The position numbers were made by a program, and so were the translations under genes. From Avedoeria sp964651245 (GTDB taxonomy: Bacteria; Chloroflexota; Anaerolineae; Epilineales; Epilineaceae): a stretch of 64,000 bases of DNA. The stretch covers positions 1-64,000 of the forward strand of contig CAZYVI010000005.1 of assembly GCA_964651245.1 (NCBI GenBank). The letters run 5' to 3'. Below, piece by piece: positions 19,499-27,761 of this stretch. Position 1 is the stretch's first letter. Each line of letters starts with the position of its first letter. The notes under the pieces were generated by a model. That model was not told where the DNA came from, ran no database searches, and worked only from the letters and a program-made list of their open reading frames with translations.

Positions 19499-19504
19499 TC
19501 CTCC
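19499..19504 (-). promoter_or_regulatory. ribosome-binding site that fixes the atpD start
   Basis: On the minus strand GGAGGA lies 5 nt before a GTG codon (19493). The upstream in-frame ATG at 19508 would place this sequence inside the coding region, so the GTG is the better start. Confidence 0.65.
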
Positions 19505-19584
19505 GCATCTGCGCTTGGGTCGCGGCTCGGGTGCGGCCGCGCGGTCTGGCGTGGGTCGGCGCGGTCGCCCGCGATCGGCGGTGC

Positions 19585-20466
19585 TCAGGCGTCCTTCATC
19601 GACCGCCGCAGCGCCTCGGCGCCGCCGGCGATGTCGAGGATCTCGGCGGTGATGCCCGACTGACGGGCCTTGTTGTACTCGAGGGTGAGCGAGCTCACCA
19701 GCTCCTTGGCCGCGTCGGTGGCGTTGCGCATCGCCACCATCCGGGCCGAGTGCTCGCTGGCCTGCGCCTCGAGCAGGGCCTGGTAGATCCGCAGCTCGAC
19801 CAGGCGCGGCAGGATCTCGTCGAGGACGGCCTCGGGGCTGGGCTCGAAGTCGAACTCGGCCTTCATCGGCTCGACGTCGTCGGGCAGGACGATCGGCAGG
19901 AGCTGGACGAACGTCGGCTTCTGCTTCGTGGCGCTGACGTAGTCGGCGAACACCAGGTGCACCGACGACAGCTCCGGCCCGAGGAAGCCGTCGATCGCCA
20001 GCCGAGCCGCAGCCGTGATGTCGATCGGGCGCGGGTTGTCGGGGAGCGGCGCGAAGCCGGCGATGAGATCGCGGCGGGCGCGGGCGAGGAAGTCGCGGCC
20101 CTTGCGGCCCAGCGCGATCCACTTGATGTCCTTGCCCAACTCGGCCTCGGCCGACCGCACCGCGAACCGGATCAGCGTGACGACGAGACCGCCGGTCAGG
20201 CCGCGGTCGGGCGTGATCAGCAGGACGCCGGGCTGGCCGTCGACGTCGGGCCGCAGCAGCGGGTGCCCGGTGCCGGCGCCGCCCGGCTGGGCGCGCAGGT
20301 GGCTCATCACCTGGGCGGCCATCTGCGCGTAGGCGCGGCTGCGGAGCGTCGCGTCCTGGGCGCGGCGCATCTTGGAGGCGCTGACGGCCTCCATCGCCCG
20401 CGTCACCTTGCCGATGTTGGACACCGACCGGATGCGGCGCTTGATCTCGCGGGCACCACCGGCCAC
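19585..20466 (-). CDS. atpG: F1 ATP synthase gamma subunit
   Basis: The 293-residue protein has the conserved N-terminal helix (REIKRRIRSVSNIGKVTRAMEAVSASKMRRAQ), the central Rossmann-like part (LITPDRGLTGGL) and the C-terminal helix (RMVAMRNATDAAKEL..LTLEYNKARQSGITAEILDI). It is the rotor shaft of F1. It starts with GTG, 4 bp after the atpA stop. Confidence 0.97.
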   Translation of the reverse strand: MAGGAREIKRRIRSVSNIGKVTRAMEAVSASKMRRAQDATLRSRAYAQMAAQVMSHLRAQPGGAGTGHPLLRPDVDGQPGVLLITPDRGLTGGLVVTLIRFAVRSAEAELGKDIKWIALGRKGRDFLARARRDLIAGFAPLPDNPRPIDITAAARLAIDGFLGPELSSVHLVFADYVSATKQKPTFVQLLPIVLPDDVEPMKAEFDFEPSPEAVLDEILPRLVELRIYQALLEAQASEHSARMVAMRNATDAAKELVSSLTLEYNKARQSGITAEILDIAGGAEALRRSMKDA

Positions 20467-20470
20467 GGGG

Positions 20471-22015
20471 TTACGCCCCCCCGCCGCGCATCGCGTCCCA
20501 GCTCGCCTGGTAGGCCTTGAGAGCCTCCTCGAGCTGGCCGCGCAGATCGTCGTCGAGCTGCTTCTTCTCCTCGATCGCGCGCCCGACGTGCGGGAACGTG
20601 TCGCGCATGAACTTGACCAGCCCCTCCTCCCACGCCTTGATCTGGTCGACGGGGACGTGGTCGGCGTGGTTGTTCGTCACGGCATAGATGACCTGCACCT
20701 GGTCGGCGAACGGCCAGGGCTGGTAGAGGCCCTGCTTGAGCACCTCCTGCAGCCGCAGGCCCCGGTCGAGCTGGCGCTGCGTGGCGGCGTCGAGGTCGGA
20801 GCCGAACTGGGCGAACGCCGCCAGCTCGCGGAAGCTGGCCATCTCGAGGCGCAGCTTGCCGGCGACCTGCTTCATCGCCTTGAACTGCGCGTCGCCGCCG
20901 ACGCGCGACACCGACAGGCCGGTGTTCACCGCCGGGCGGATGCCGAGGTTGAACAGGTTCGGCTCGAGATAGATCTGGCCGTCGGTGATCGAGATGACGT
21001 TCGTCGGGATGTAGGCCGACATGTCGCCGAGCTGGGTCTCGATGATCGGCAGCGACGTCAGGCTGCCGCCGCCGCGGGCATCGTTGAGCTTCGCCGAGCG
21101 CTCGAGCAGGCGCGAGTGGAGGTAGAACACGTCGCCCGGGTAGGCCTCGCGGCCCGGCGGGCGGCGCAGCAGCAGCGACACCTGACGGTAGGCCGCGGCG
21201 TGCTTCGAGAGGTCGTCGTAGACGATCAGTGCATGCCGGCCGCTCTCGAGGAACTCCTCGCCCATCGCCGTGCCGGTGTAGGGCGCGATGTACTGGAGCG
21301 CCGCCGACTCCGACGCGCTGGCCACGACCACGATCGTGTGGTCCATCGCCCCGTTGGCCTCGAGCAGCGCCACGATGCTGGCCACCTGCGAGCGCTTCTG
21401 GCCGATCGCGACGTAGATGCACAGGACGTCGGAGCCCTTCTGGTTGATGATCGCATCGACGGCGATCGCCGTCTTGCCGGTCTGCCGGTCGCCGATGATG
21501 AGCTCGCGCTGGCCGCGGCCGATCGGGATCATCGTGTCGATCGGCTTGATGCCGGTCATCACCGGCTCCTTGACGTTCTGCCGCTCGGTCACGCCCGGCG
21601 CGATGCGCTCGATCGGGCGCGTCTTGTCGGTGCGGATCGGGCCCTTGCCGTCGATCGGCTGGCCGAGGGCGTTGACGACGCGACCGACCAACGCATCGCC
21701 GACCGGGACGCTGATGACGCGGCCGGTCGAGCGGGCGATATCGCCCTCCTCGATCGCCGTGAAGTCGCCGAGGATGACGATGCCGACCGAGTCGGTCTCG
21801 AGGTTGAGGGCGATGCCGTAGACCGAGCCGCCTTCCTTGCCCGGGAACTCGACGAGCTCGCTCATCAGGCAGCCGCGCAGCCCGGCGACGCGGGCGATGC
21901 CGTCGCCGACCTCGATCACGGTGCCGACGTCGACCGCCTTGGCGGTGGTCTCGAACCCTTCGATCTGCTGCCGCAGCATGGCGGCCCAGTCGCGCACATT
22001 CACAGACACGGTCAT
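20471..22015 (-). CDS. atpA: F1 ATP synthase alpha subunit
   Basis: The 514-residue regulatory nucleotide-binding subunit has Walker A GDRQTGKTA, the arginine-finger region VSRVGGDAQ and a normal N-terminal segment that in other species contacts the delta subunit. A TTG at 22018 and a GTG at 22009 are alternative starts; the AAAGG upstream is closer than usual to the ATG at 22015. Confidence 0.96.
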   Translation of the reverse strand: MTVSVNVRDWAAMLRQQIEGFETTAKAVDVGTVIEVGDGIARVAGLRGCLMSELVEFPGKEGGSVYGIALNLETDSVGIVILGDFTAIEEGDIARSTGRVISVPVGDALVGRVVNALGQPIDGKGPIRTDKTRPIERIAPGVTERQNVKEPVMTGIKPIDTMIPIGRGQRELIIGDRQTGKTAIAVDAIINQKGSDVLCIYVAIGQKRSQVASIVALLEANGAMDHTIVVVASASESAALQYIAPYTGTAMGEEFLESGRHALIVYDDLSKHAAAYRQVSLLLRRPPGREAYPGDVFYLHSRLLERSAKLNDARGGGSLTSLPIIETQLGDMSAYIPTNVISITDGQIYLEPNLFNLGIRPAVNTGLSVSRVGGDAQFKAMKQVAGKLRLEMASFRELAAFAQFGSDLDAATQRQLDRGLRLQEVLKQGLYQPWPFADQVQVIYAVTNNHADHVPVDQIKAWEEGLVKFMRDTFPHVGRAIEEKKQLDDDLRGQLEEALKAYQASWDAMRGGGA

Positions 22016-22040
22016 CAACCTTTCGGCACGTTCGCGCGAC

Positions 22041-22394
22041 CTAGCCGGTCTGCGCCCCCGTCAACGTCTCCCGCAGCCGCCCCAGCCGGGCCGCCACGCT
22101 GTCATCGATGTAGCGATCGCCGACCCGCACGATGAGGCCGCCCAGGATCGCGGCGTCGACGCGGTACTGGATCGCCAGGTCGTCGCCGTAGCGGGCCTTG
22201 AGACGGGCGTCGATGGCGTCGCGCTCGGCGTCGGTCAGCGGCACGGCGCTCGTCACGTCGGCGTCGATCCGACCGTCGTCGTCGCCTTCGAGCTTGCTCA
22301 GCATGCGCTTGAGGTCGTCGAGGTTCATCGACTTGGCGGCTTCGCCGATGAGCTCGCGGGCCTTGTCCCTCAGGCCTTCGAGCAGGTCGCTCAT
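22041..22394 (-). CDS. atpH: F1 ATP synthase delta subunit, short form
   Basis: The 117-residue product matches only the C-terminal part of delta/OSCP: VPLTDAERDAIDARL and the GGLIVRVGDRYIDDSVAARLGRL signature. Usual delta proteins are about 175-185 residues with an N-terminal six-helix domain that docks on alpha. Here only about 45 residues precede the conserved core and no upstream in-frame extension is possible within the ATGA overlap with atpF. Delta joins the b-subunit stalk to F1, so the missing docking domain is notable. Confidence 0.9.
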   Translation of the reverse strand: MSDLLEGLRDKARELIGEAAKSMNLDDLKRMLSKLEGDDDGRIDADVTSAVPLTDAERDAIDARLKARYGDDLAIQYRVDAAILGGLIVRVGDRYIDDSVAARLGRLRETLTGAQTG

Positions 22395-22888
22395 GCCAGC
22401 TCGCCCAGCTTCTGGCTGATGAAGCCGTCCACGAGCTTGCGGTGCTTGCCGGCGTCGATCGCCTCGCCGAGCACCTTGCCCGCTGCCAACATCGCCAGCT
22501 CGGCGATGTCGTTCTGCATCCCGGCCAGGGCCTGGGCGCGGGTCTGCTCGGCTTCGGCGCGGGCCCGGGCCAGCAGCTGCTCGGCCTCGGCGTTGGCCTC
22601 GGCCAGCCGTCGGTCGGCCGCCTCCTCGCCGCGCGCCACCGCCTGCCGCAGCCGGTCCTGGCTCGACCGGCGCTCCTCGGCGATCTGCGCCTCGAGCTGG
22701 GCCCGCTCGGCCGCCGCCTGTTGGCGAACCTTGTCGGCTTCGGCCATGCTGTTCTGGATCTGCTCGGTTCGCTTGTGCAGCATGTTCAGGATGGGCTTGT
22801 ACAGCAGCATCCGCAGCAGGAACATGAGCAGGAAGAAGTGCAGGATCTGCAGCCCGAGCAGCGGAAGGTTGATCCCCAGTTTGTCCAC
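22391..22888 (-). CDS. atpF: Fo ATP synthase b subunit
   Basis: The 165-residue protein has one N-terminal membrane helix (about 8-30) followed by a long charged coiled coil rich in Ala/Glu/Gln/Arg. It forms the peripheral stalk that holds F1 against rotation. Its stop overlaps the atpH ATG. Only one b gene is present, so the stalk is probably a homodimer. Confidence 0.95.
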   Translation of the reverse strand: MDKLGINLPLLGLQILHFFLLMFLLRMLLYKPILNMLHKRTEQIQNSMAEADKVRQQAAAERAQLEAQIAEERRSSQDRLRQAVARGEEAADRRLAEANAEAEQLLARARAEAEQTRAQALAGMQNDIAELAMLAAGKVLGEAIDAGKHRKLVDGFISQKLGELA

Positions 22889-22935
22889 AACGCGCTCCTT
22901 ACGATCGGTGGCGGTCGCCGCCGTCGCAGCCGGTC

Positions 22936-23178
22936 TTAGATGACGAAGAGCAAGACGAGCGAGATGACGAGCGCCAGGATCGCCAGCGACTCGGCGAAGA
23001 CGATACCCAAGAGCATCGTGGCGCGCAGGTCGCCGCTCGCCTCGGGGTTGCGCCCCATGGCGATCAGGGCGCCGTTGACCACCAAGCCGATGCCGATGCC
23101 CGGCCCGATCGCGCCCGTGCCGACGGCGATACCGGCGCCGATCAGCTTGCCGAGCTCCATGGCCGCATCAAGTTCCAT
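22936..23178 (-). CDS. atpE: Fo ATP synthase c subunit
   Basis: The 80-residue two-helix hairpin has the Gly-rich first helix (GAIGPGIGIG), the RNPEA polar loop and the ion-binding Glu63 in FAES. The position that is Gln in sodium-binding c subunits is Ile30, which argues for proton coupling, although the Glu-Ser pair is shared with sodium types. The c-ring turns as ions cross at subunit a. Confidence 0.96.
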   Translation of the reverse strand: MELDAAMELGKLIGAGIAVGTGAIGPGIGIGLVVNGALIAMGRNPEASGDLRATMLLGIVFAESLAILALVISLVLLFVI

Positions 23179-23253
23179 CGTTCTCTCTCTCCTTTGGACC
23201 GGACGGTTCCGTGTTGACGTGTCTGGACGATCGACCCAACGCCACCCGAGCGA

Positions 23254-24330
23254 CTAGTGGTGCTCGGCGGCTGTGTGCTCGCCGTGGTCCCCGCCATGGT
23301 GCGCCGTGACGGCCTGCTGCATGAACGCCAGGATCAGGACCGCGAAGACGTAGCTCTGGATCAGACCGACGAACAGCTCGAGGCCGTAGATCGGCAGGAC
23401 CATGAGCGCTGGCACCAAGAACGGGAAGACGAACAGCAGCGTCTGTCCGGCGAACACGTTGCCGAACAACCGGAAGCTGAAGGTGATGATGCGCATCACC
23501 TCGCTCACGAGCTCGAGCAGGCCGACGCCGGCCATGATCGCGCCCTCTTTGAAGTTGAAGAACTTGCCGAGGTAGCCGAAGCCCAGGGCCTTGAAGCCGG
23601 CGAACTCGATGACCAGGAAGGCGATGAGGGCCAGCGCGAGCGGCATGTTGAGGTCGGAGGCCGCGACCCGCAGGAACGGCACCAGGACCCGACCCTGCTC
23701 GTGCTTCTCGTCCTCCGAGGCCTCTTCCGGGTAGCGCTCGGTGATGATGCCGATCCCGTTCCAGTCCGTCACCTTGAAGTAGGTGTGCTTCGGACCCTCC
23801 GGCGCGGCGTGCTCACCCTCGGCCGGCGCCGGCTCGGCGGCGTGCTCACCGGCCGATGCGGCCGCGTCGGCCGCCGGCGCGTGCGCCGCGCCGTGCTCGC
23901 CCGGGCACTCGCCGGACTTGCACAGGATGCCGATCGTGTCGAAGCCGGGCAGGAAGTGGGCGTAGTTCGAGAACCAGATCATGAAGAAGACGGTCAGCAC
24001 GAGCGGCAGCCAGGTCCGCGACAGCTTCTCGCCGATGCTGTTGTGGGCCTGCGTCTGCCAGAACTCGATGACCATCTCGAAGAAGTTCTGGAGGCCGCGC
24101 GGCACCATCTCCATCTTGCGCGTGGCCAGGAACGCCATGACGATGAGGACGAGGTCGGCGAACAGCAGCGCCAGCATCGTGTTCGTGAACGGCACCGGGC
24201 CGATCTCGAACAGGGTCTCCGGCGGAACCTGGATGTGGGGCAGCGGGACCTTGATGTAGATCGCGCTGGCGACCATGATCGCCAGCACCACCACGCCGAT
24301 CCAGAACTTGCGGTTCGTCAACCAGCCCAC
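23254..24330 (-). CDS. atpB: Fo ATP synthase a subunit with a hydrophilic insertion
   Basis: The 358-residue protein has the expected membrane helices and the essential Arg287 in TFSFRLFGNV. It is longer than usual because of an insertion at about residues 136-215 rich in Ala, His and Glu, with two cysteines (137 and 142), plus a His-rich C-terminal tail. The insertion lies between the helix ending SNYAHFLPG and the segment leading to NMPLALAL, so it should form an extramembrane loop. The gene overlaps the end of atpI by 13 bp. Confidence 0.95.
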   Translation of the reverse strand: MGWLTNRKFWIGVVVLAIMVASAIYIKVPLPHIQVPPETLFEIGPVPFTNTMLALLFADLVLIVMAFLATRKMEMVPRGLQNFFEMVIEFWQTQAHNSIGEKLSRTWLPLVLTVFFMIWFSNYAHFLPGFDTIGILCKSGECPGEHGAAHAPAADAAASAGEHAAEPAPAEGEHAAPEGPKHTYFKVTDWNGIGIITERYPEEASEDEKHEQGRVLVPFLRVAASDLNMPLALALIAFLVIEFAGFKALGFGYLGKFFNFKEGAIMAGVGLLELVSEVMRIITFSFRLFGNVFAGQTLLFVFPFLVPALMVLPIYGLELFVGLIQSYVFAVLILAFMQQAVTAHHGGDHGEHTAAEHH

Positions 24331-24599
24331 TCGGATTCCTCCTCCGGACCCGGTCCGGCGACGTCGCCGTCGCCCACCGCCGCGTCACGCGGCGCCAGGG
24401 CCTCGTAGCGGTTCAATACCCGTCGTGTGATGCCGATGGTCGCAAAAACGATCCCGGCGAGAGCTCCCGCCAGGATCGCCCACGGCGCGGTGCCGAAACG
24501 GCGGTCGATCCACACGCCGATGCCGGCCGGGATCAACACCATGAACGCCATCGTCCATGCGAGCTGCGAGGCCAGCAGCGCGATGTGCCCGGTTTTCAT
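24318..24599 (-). CDS. atpI: AtpI/AtpZ-like small membrane protein
   Basis: The 93-residue protein has two hydrophobic helices (about 6-26 and 33-55), with GVWIDRRFGTAPWAILAG between and within them, as in AtpI/AtpZ-type proteins encoded at the head of atp operons. Family members help c-ring assembly or Mg2+ handling. The ATG at 24599 was chosen over the longer ORF because it gives the normal family N-terminus. Confidence 0.85.
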   Translation of the reverse strand: MKTGHIALLASQLAWTMAFMVLIPAGIGVWIDRRFGTAPWAILAGALAGIVFATIGITRRVLNRYEALAPRDAAVGDGDVAGPGPEEESEWAG

Positions 24600-24634
24600 C
24601 GGGCGCCTCCACGCGCATCTCCTCGGTCGGGGCG

Positions 24635-24664
24635 AGGGTAACACAGCGCCGGCGCGTCGGGCAA
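24635..24664 (-). promoter_or_regulatory. promoter of the atp operon
   Basis: On the minus strand TTGCCC (24659-24664) and TACCCT (24635-24640) are separated by 18 bp and lie 36 bp upstream of the atpI ATG. An AGGAG and a GGAGG follow within the leader. This is the only promoter-like sequence seen before the nine-gene operon. Confidence 0.55.
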
Positions 24665-24695
24665 GTTTGCGCGCCGCCGCGACCGCCTCGCCGGC

Positions 24696-25757
24696 TCAGC
24701 CGTCCGTGGGATCCGGCAGCCAAGCGGCCCAGGCCGCGAAGCCCGCCGCCGCCGCACCCGCACCGCCGACGGTCCGCGCCGACGCGGTTGCCAAGACGTC
24801 CGCCGCGGCTTCGGCGTCGGCCTCGGCCATCGGCAGGCCGCCCTCCGCCAGCTGCGCCAGCACGTACGCCACGCCGTCGGCGTCGACCGCCTCGGCCGCC
24901 GCGTAGCTGACGACGCCGTCGCCGCCCGCGATCGCGGTGAAGACGTCGAAGCCGCGGTCGGCGGGCCGGGCCAATACGACCGCCCGTGCATCGCCGGCGC
25001 TCGACAGCCAGGCGCGCGGCGGTGGCGCCGCCGGCCCGACGGCGCCGCGCGCGCCCGGTCCGCCCGCCGTGCCGTCGGCCAAGCGGCGTCGCGTCCAGGT
25101 TGCCTGCCGCCGCACCGCCGCCTCCGGATGGGCGGCGCCGACCACCGCCAGCAGCCGCGCCGCGCCGCCCGCGGCCAGCCGGTCGATCGCCGCGATCGCC
25201 GCGATCGCGGTGTCGTGGTCGGGACGGCAGGCGAGGCAGCCCAGGATGCCCCCGGCGTTCGGGTCGCCGAGCCCGGCCAGGTCATCGCAGAGCGCGACGA
25301 GCCGCCGCTCGTCCCAGCCCGACACGGCCTCGACGAAGCGGGCCAGCGCCGCCGGCGACCGGCTGGCGGACACCGCGTCGGCCAGCGAGGCGGCGGCCAG
25401 CGCGCCGGGATCGTCGAGCGACGCGGCCAGCAGGGCGTCGTCCATCGGCTCGCCCAGCACCGCCAGCAGCCCGGCGGCGGCGATCTTGTGGAGGTCCGGC
25501 ACGCCGTCCTCCTCGATCAGCGCGCGCAGCGCGTTCGGCAGGGCGGCGGCCACGGGTAGCGCGCTCCAGCGGCGCAGGATCTGCACCGCCGCGTTGAGCC
25601 GAGCTGGCGACGGCGCGTCGTGCAGGGCCCGGAAGACGGCCGGCAGCGCCCACGCCTCCCGTCCGTCGAGCGCGCCGAGGAGCGCTTCGGCCTCGGCCAG
25701 GCTCATCCCGGGCCGCGCCAGGCGCTCGATCAGATGGTCGACCTCAGCGTCGCGCAT
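24696..25757 (-). CDS. HEAT-like alpha-solenoid protein
   Basis: The 353-residue, Ala/Leu-rich protein looks like repeated helical pairs (for example ALRALIEEDGVPDLHKIAAAGLLAVLG, AVVGAAHPEAAVRRQATWTRRRL), consistent with HEAT-type repeats used as protein-binding scaffolds. No enzymatic motif is visible. The ATG lies 7 nt after a TATACT box, so the mRNA is probably leaderless. It is divergent from plsY. Function is unknown. Confidence 0.6.
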   Translation of the reverse strand: MRDAEVDHLIERLARPGMSLAEAEALLGALDGREAWALPAVFRALHDAPSPARLNAAVQILRRWSALPVAAALPNALRALIEEDGVPDLHKIAAAGLLAVLGEPMDDALLAASLDDPGALAAASLADAVSASRSPAALARFVEAVSGWDERRLVALCDDLAGLGDPNAGGILGCLACRPDHDTAIAAIAAIDRLAAGGAARLLAVVGAAHPEAAVRRQATWTRRRLADGTAGGPGARGAVGPAAPPPRAWLSSAGDARAVVLARPADRGFDVFTAIAGGDGVVSYAAAEAVDADGVAYVLAQLAEGGLPMAEADAEAAADVLATASARTVGGAGAAAAGFAAWAAWLPDPTDG

Positions 25758-25763
25758 GGGCCG

Positions 25764-25769
25764 AGTATA
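25764..25769 (-). promoter_or_regulatory. -10 box (TATACT) giving a leaderless start for the HEAT-like gene
   Basis: On the minus strand TATACT is followed by six bases and then ATG (25757). Transcription should begin at or within a base of the start codon. Confidence 0.55.
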
Positions 25770-25808
25770 GCCGCCGTCCGGTGCTGGCCCGGCCTGGATC
25801 GTCCGTGC

Positions 25809-25814
25809 TACGCT
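25809..25814 (+). promoter_or_regulatory. -10-like box (TACGCT) giving a leaderless start for plsY
   Basis: TACGCT is followed by six bases and then the GTG start at 25821, the same spacing as in three other genes in this window. Confidence 0.4.
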
Positions 25815-25820
25815 AGCCGC

Positions 25821-26471
25821 GTGAGCGCCCTCTGGAGTCCGATCGCCGCCGCCGCCGTCGGCTACCTACTGGGGTCGATCCCGTTCGGGATCGTGATCGG
25901 GCGCGCCCTCGGCGTCGACCCGCGCACCGTGGGCAGCGGCCGGACCGGGGCGACGAACGTCTACCGCGCCGTCGGCCTGCCCGGCGCGCTCGGCACGCTG
26001 CTGGGCGACATCGCCAAGGCCGCCGTGGCGGTCTGGTTGGCGGGCCGCCTGGCGCCGGCCGGCCCGGCGGCCGCCTGGGCGGCGTCGGCCGCCGGCGTGG
26101 CCGCCATCCTCGGCCACAACCACTCCCTCTACATCGGCTTCCGCGGCGGCGCCGGCGGGACGCCGAACGCCGGCGCCCTGCTGGCGATCTGGCCGGCGGC
26201 GTTCCTGCCCGGGATCGCGCTGGCGGCGCTGGCGTGGTTCGGCATCCGCATCGCCTCGGTGGCCACGCTTACGATGTCCGCCTGGGCGCTGGCGGCGATG
26301 GTCTACCGCGTCGTCGCCCTCGACGGCCCGCCCGGCTACCTCCTCTATGGCATCGCCCAGCTCGTCGTCGTCGTCTGGGCGCTGCGGCCGAACCTCGTCC
26401 GGCTGCTGCGGGGCGAGGAACGGCGCATCGAGCTCTCGCGCGATGCGCTGGCCGGTCGGCACCCGCGTTGA
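25821..26471 (+). CDS. plsY: glycerol-3-phosphate acyltransferase PlsY
   Basis: The 216-residue membrane enzyme transfers an acyl group from acyl-phosphate to glycerol-3-phosphate, the first step of phospholipid synthesis. It has the PlsY patterns GSIPFG (residue 17), GSGRTGATNVYR (usually GSGNIGATN) and GHNHSLYIGFRGGAGGTPNAG (usually GHxFPxFxxFKGGKGVAT), with about five helices. The altered residues (Asn to Arg, and Gly for the second Lys of the third motif) are worth noting. GTG start at 25821. Confidence 0.88.
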   Translation: MSALWSPIAAAAVGYLLGSIPFGIVIGRALGVDPRTVGSGRTGATNVYRAVGLPGALGTLLGDIAKAAVAVWLAGRLAPAGPAAAWAASAAGVAAILGHNHSLYIGFRGGAGGTPNAGALLAIWPAAFLPGIALAALAWFGIRIASVATLTMSAWALAAMVYRVVALDGPPGYLLYGIAQLVVVVWALRPNLVRLLRGEERRIELSRDALAGRHPR

Positions 26472-26487
26472 ACCCGCGCCGCGCACC

Positions 26488-26649
26488 GTGAACCGCACCA
26501 CGGTCACCCGCTGGCTCGGCGCGACGCTGCTGCTCGTCGCCGTGGTCTGGGTCGACGGCCGCTGGGGCCACGCTGCGGCGTCGGCGGTGCTCGTCGCGGC
26601 GCTGATCGCCGTGGCGCTGTGGGGCGGGCACGGGCGCGCCACGTCGTGA
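26488..26649 (+). CDS. small two-helix membrane protein
   Basis: A GTG-started 53-residue ORF encodes two hydrophobic stretches (about 9-22 and 27-43) separated by DGRWGH. It sits between plsY and the panE-like gene, and its stop overlaps the next GTG (GTGA). The tight packing and hydrophobic pattern support a real gene; function is unknown. Confidence 0.5.
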   Translation: MNRTTVTRWLGATLLLVAVVWVDGRWGHAAASAVLVAALIAVALWGGHGRATS

Positions 26650-27761
26650 GGGTGATCGTCGTCGGCGCCGGCGCGCTCGGGTCGTGGGCCGGCGCCGCGC
26701 TGATGCGCGGCGGCGCCGACGTGACGCTGGTGGCGCGCGGCGACCACGGCGCGGCGATGGCGGCCGGCGGCCTCACGGTCCGCGTCGGCACCGCCGCGCA
26801 CCACGTTCGCCCGGCGGTCGCGGGGTCGGTCGGCCAGGCCATGGCCGCGGCGGGCGCGGGCTACGACGTCGCGCTCGTCGCCGTGAAGAGCTGGGCCACG
26901 GTCGCCGTCGGCGCCGAGCTGGCCGCCGCCGGCGGCGTCGGGCGGGTGATCAGCCTCCAGAACGGGGTCGGCAACGAGGCCGTCCTGGCCGCCGCGATGG
27001 CCGGCCGCCCCGAGCCGTCGCTGGCCGAGCGGGCGACCCGCCGCTGCGCCGCCGTCGGCGCCGGCGCCGTGACGGTCGGGGTTGCCGTCGAGCGCCCCGG
27101 CGTCGTCGTCGCCGGCGAACGCGGCGGCGTCGGCCTCGAGCGCGACGGCGGCTGGGGCGGTGAGCTGGCCGAGCGGTTCACCGCCGCCGGCGTCCCGGCG
27201 GTGCTCGTCGACGACGCGGTCGCCCTGAAGTGGTCGAAGCTGCTGCTCAACATGCTGGGCGCGGCGACGACGGCGATCCTCGACCGTGCGCCGGCCGAGG
27301 TGCTGGCGCGGCGCGATGTCTTCGGACTCGAGCTCAGCGCCTGGCGCGAGGCGCTGGCCGTCATGCGCGCGCACGGCATCGCGGTCGTCGACCTGCCGGG
27401 CTACGGCGTGCGGCGCCTGGCCGCGGCGGTGCGCTGGGTGCCGGCGGCGGTGTTGCACCGGGCGCTCGGCGCCCGCCTGGCCGCCGCCCGCGGCACACGG
27501 CTGCCGGGCGTCGGCGCCGACCTCCGCGCCGGCCGCGCGACCTCCGAGATCACCGTCCTCCACGGCGCCGTCGCCGACGTCGGCGAGGCCGCGGGCGTCG
27601 CGGTCCCGACCTGCCGGGCCCTGACCGACCTCGTCCTCGGCCTCGCCGAGGGCCGCCTCGACCACGCCGCATTCGCCGGCCAGCCCGCGGCCCTGGCGTC
27701 GGCCGTGGCCGCCGCGCGGCGCAGCGGCGCGCCGCGCGCGATCGTCGCCCGCCGACGATGA
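26646..27761 (+). CDS. ketopantoate reductase-family (PanE/ApbA) protein
   Basis: The 371-residue protein has the N-terminal GAGALG nucleotide-binding motif, VKSWAT and LQNGVGNE regions typical of 2-dehydropantoate 2-reductases, a conserved Lys/Asn pair in LKWSKLLLNMLG and a C-terminal helical domain with TSEITVLHGAVADVG. Canonical PanE is about 300 residues; this one has extra length in both domains. It may make pantoate for CoA synthesis or act on another 2-keto acid. The GTG start overlaps the preceding stop. Confidence 0.8.
   Translation: MRVIVVGAGALGSWAGAALMRGGADVTLVARGDHGAAMAAGGLTVRVGTAAHHVRPAVAGSVGQAMAAAGAGYDVALVAVKSWATVAVGAELAAAGGVGRVISLQNGVGNEAVLAAAMAGRPEPSLAERATRRCAAVGAGAVTVGVAVERPGVVVAGERGGVGLERDGGWGGELAERFTAAGVPAVLVDDAVALKWSKLLLNMLGAATTAILDRAPAEVLARRDVFGLELSAWREALAVMRAHGIAVVDLPGYGVRRLAAAVRWVPAAVLHRALGARLAAARGTRLPGVGADLRAGRATSEITVLHGAVADVGEAAGVAVPTCRALTDLVLGLAEGRLDHAAFAGQPAALASAVAAARRSGAPRAIVARRR

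Noticed and set aside
23254..24330. Sodium-dependent ATP synthase
   Set aside because: The c subunit has Ile30 where sodium-binding forms have Gln, so proton coupling is more likely.
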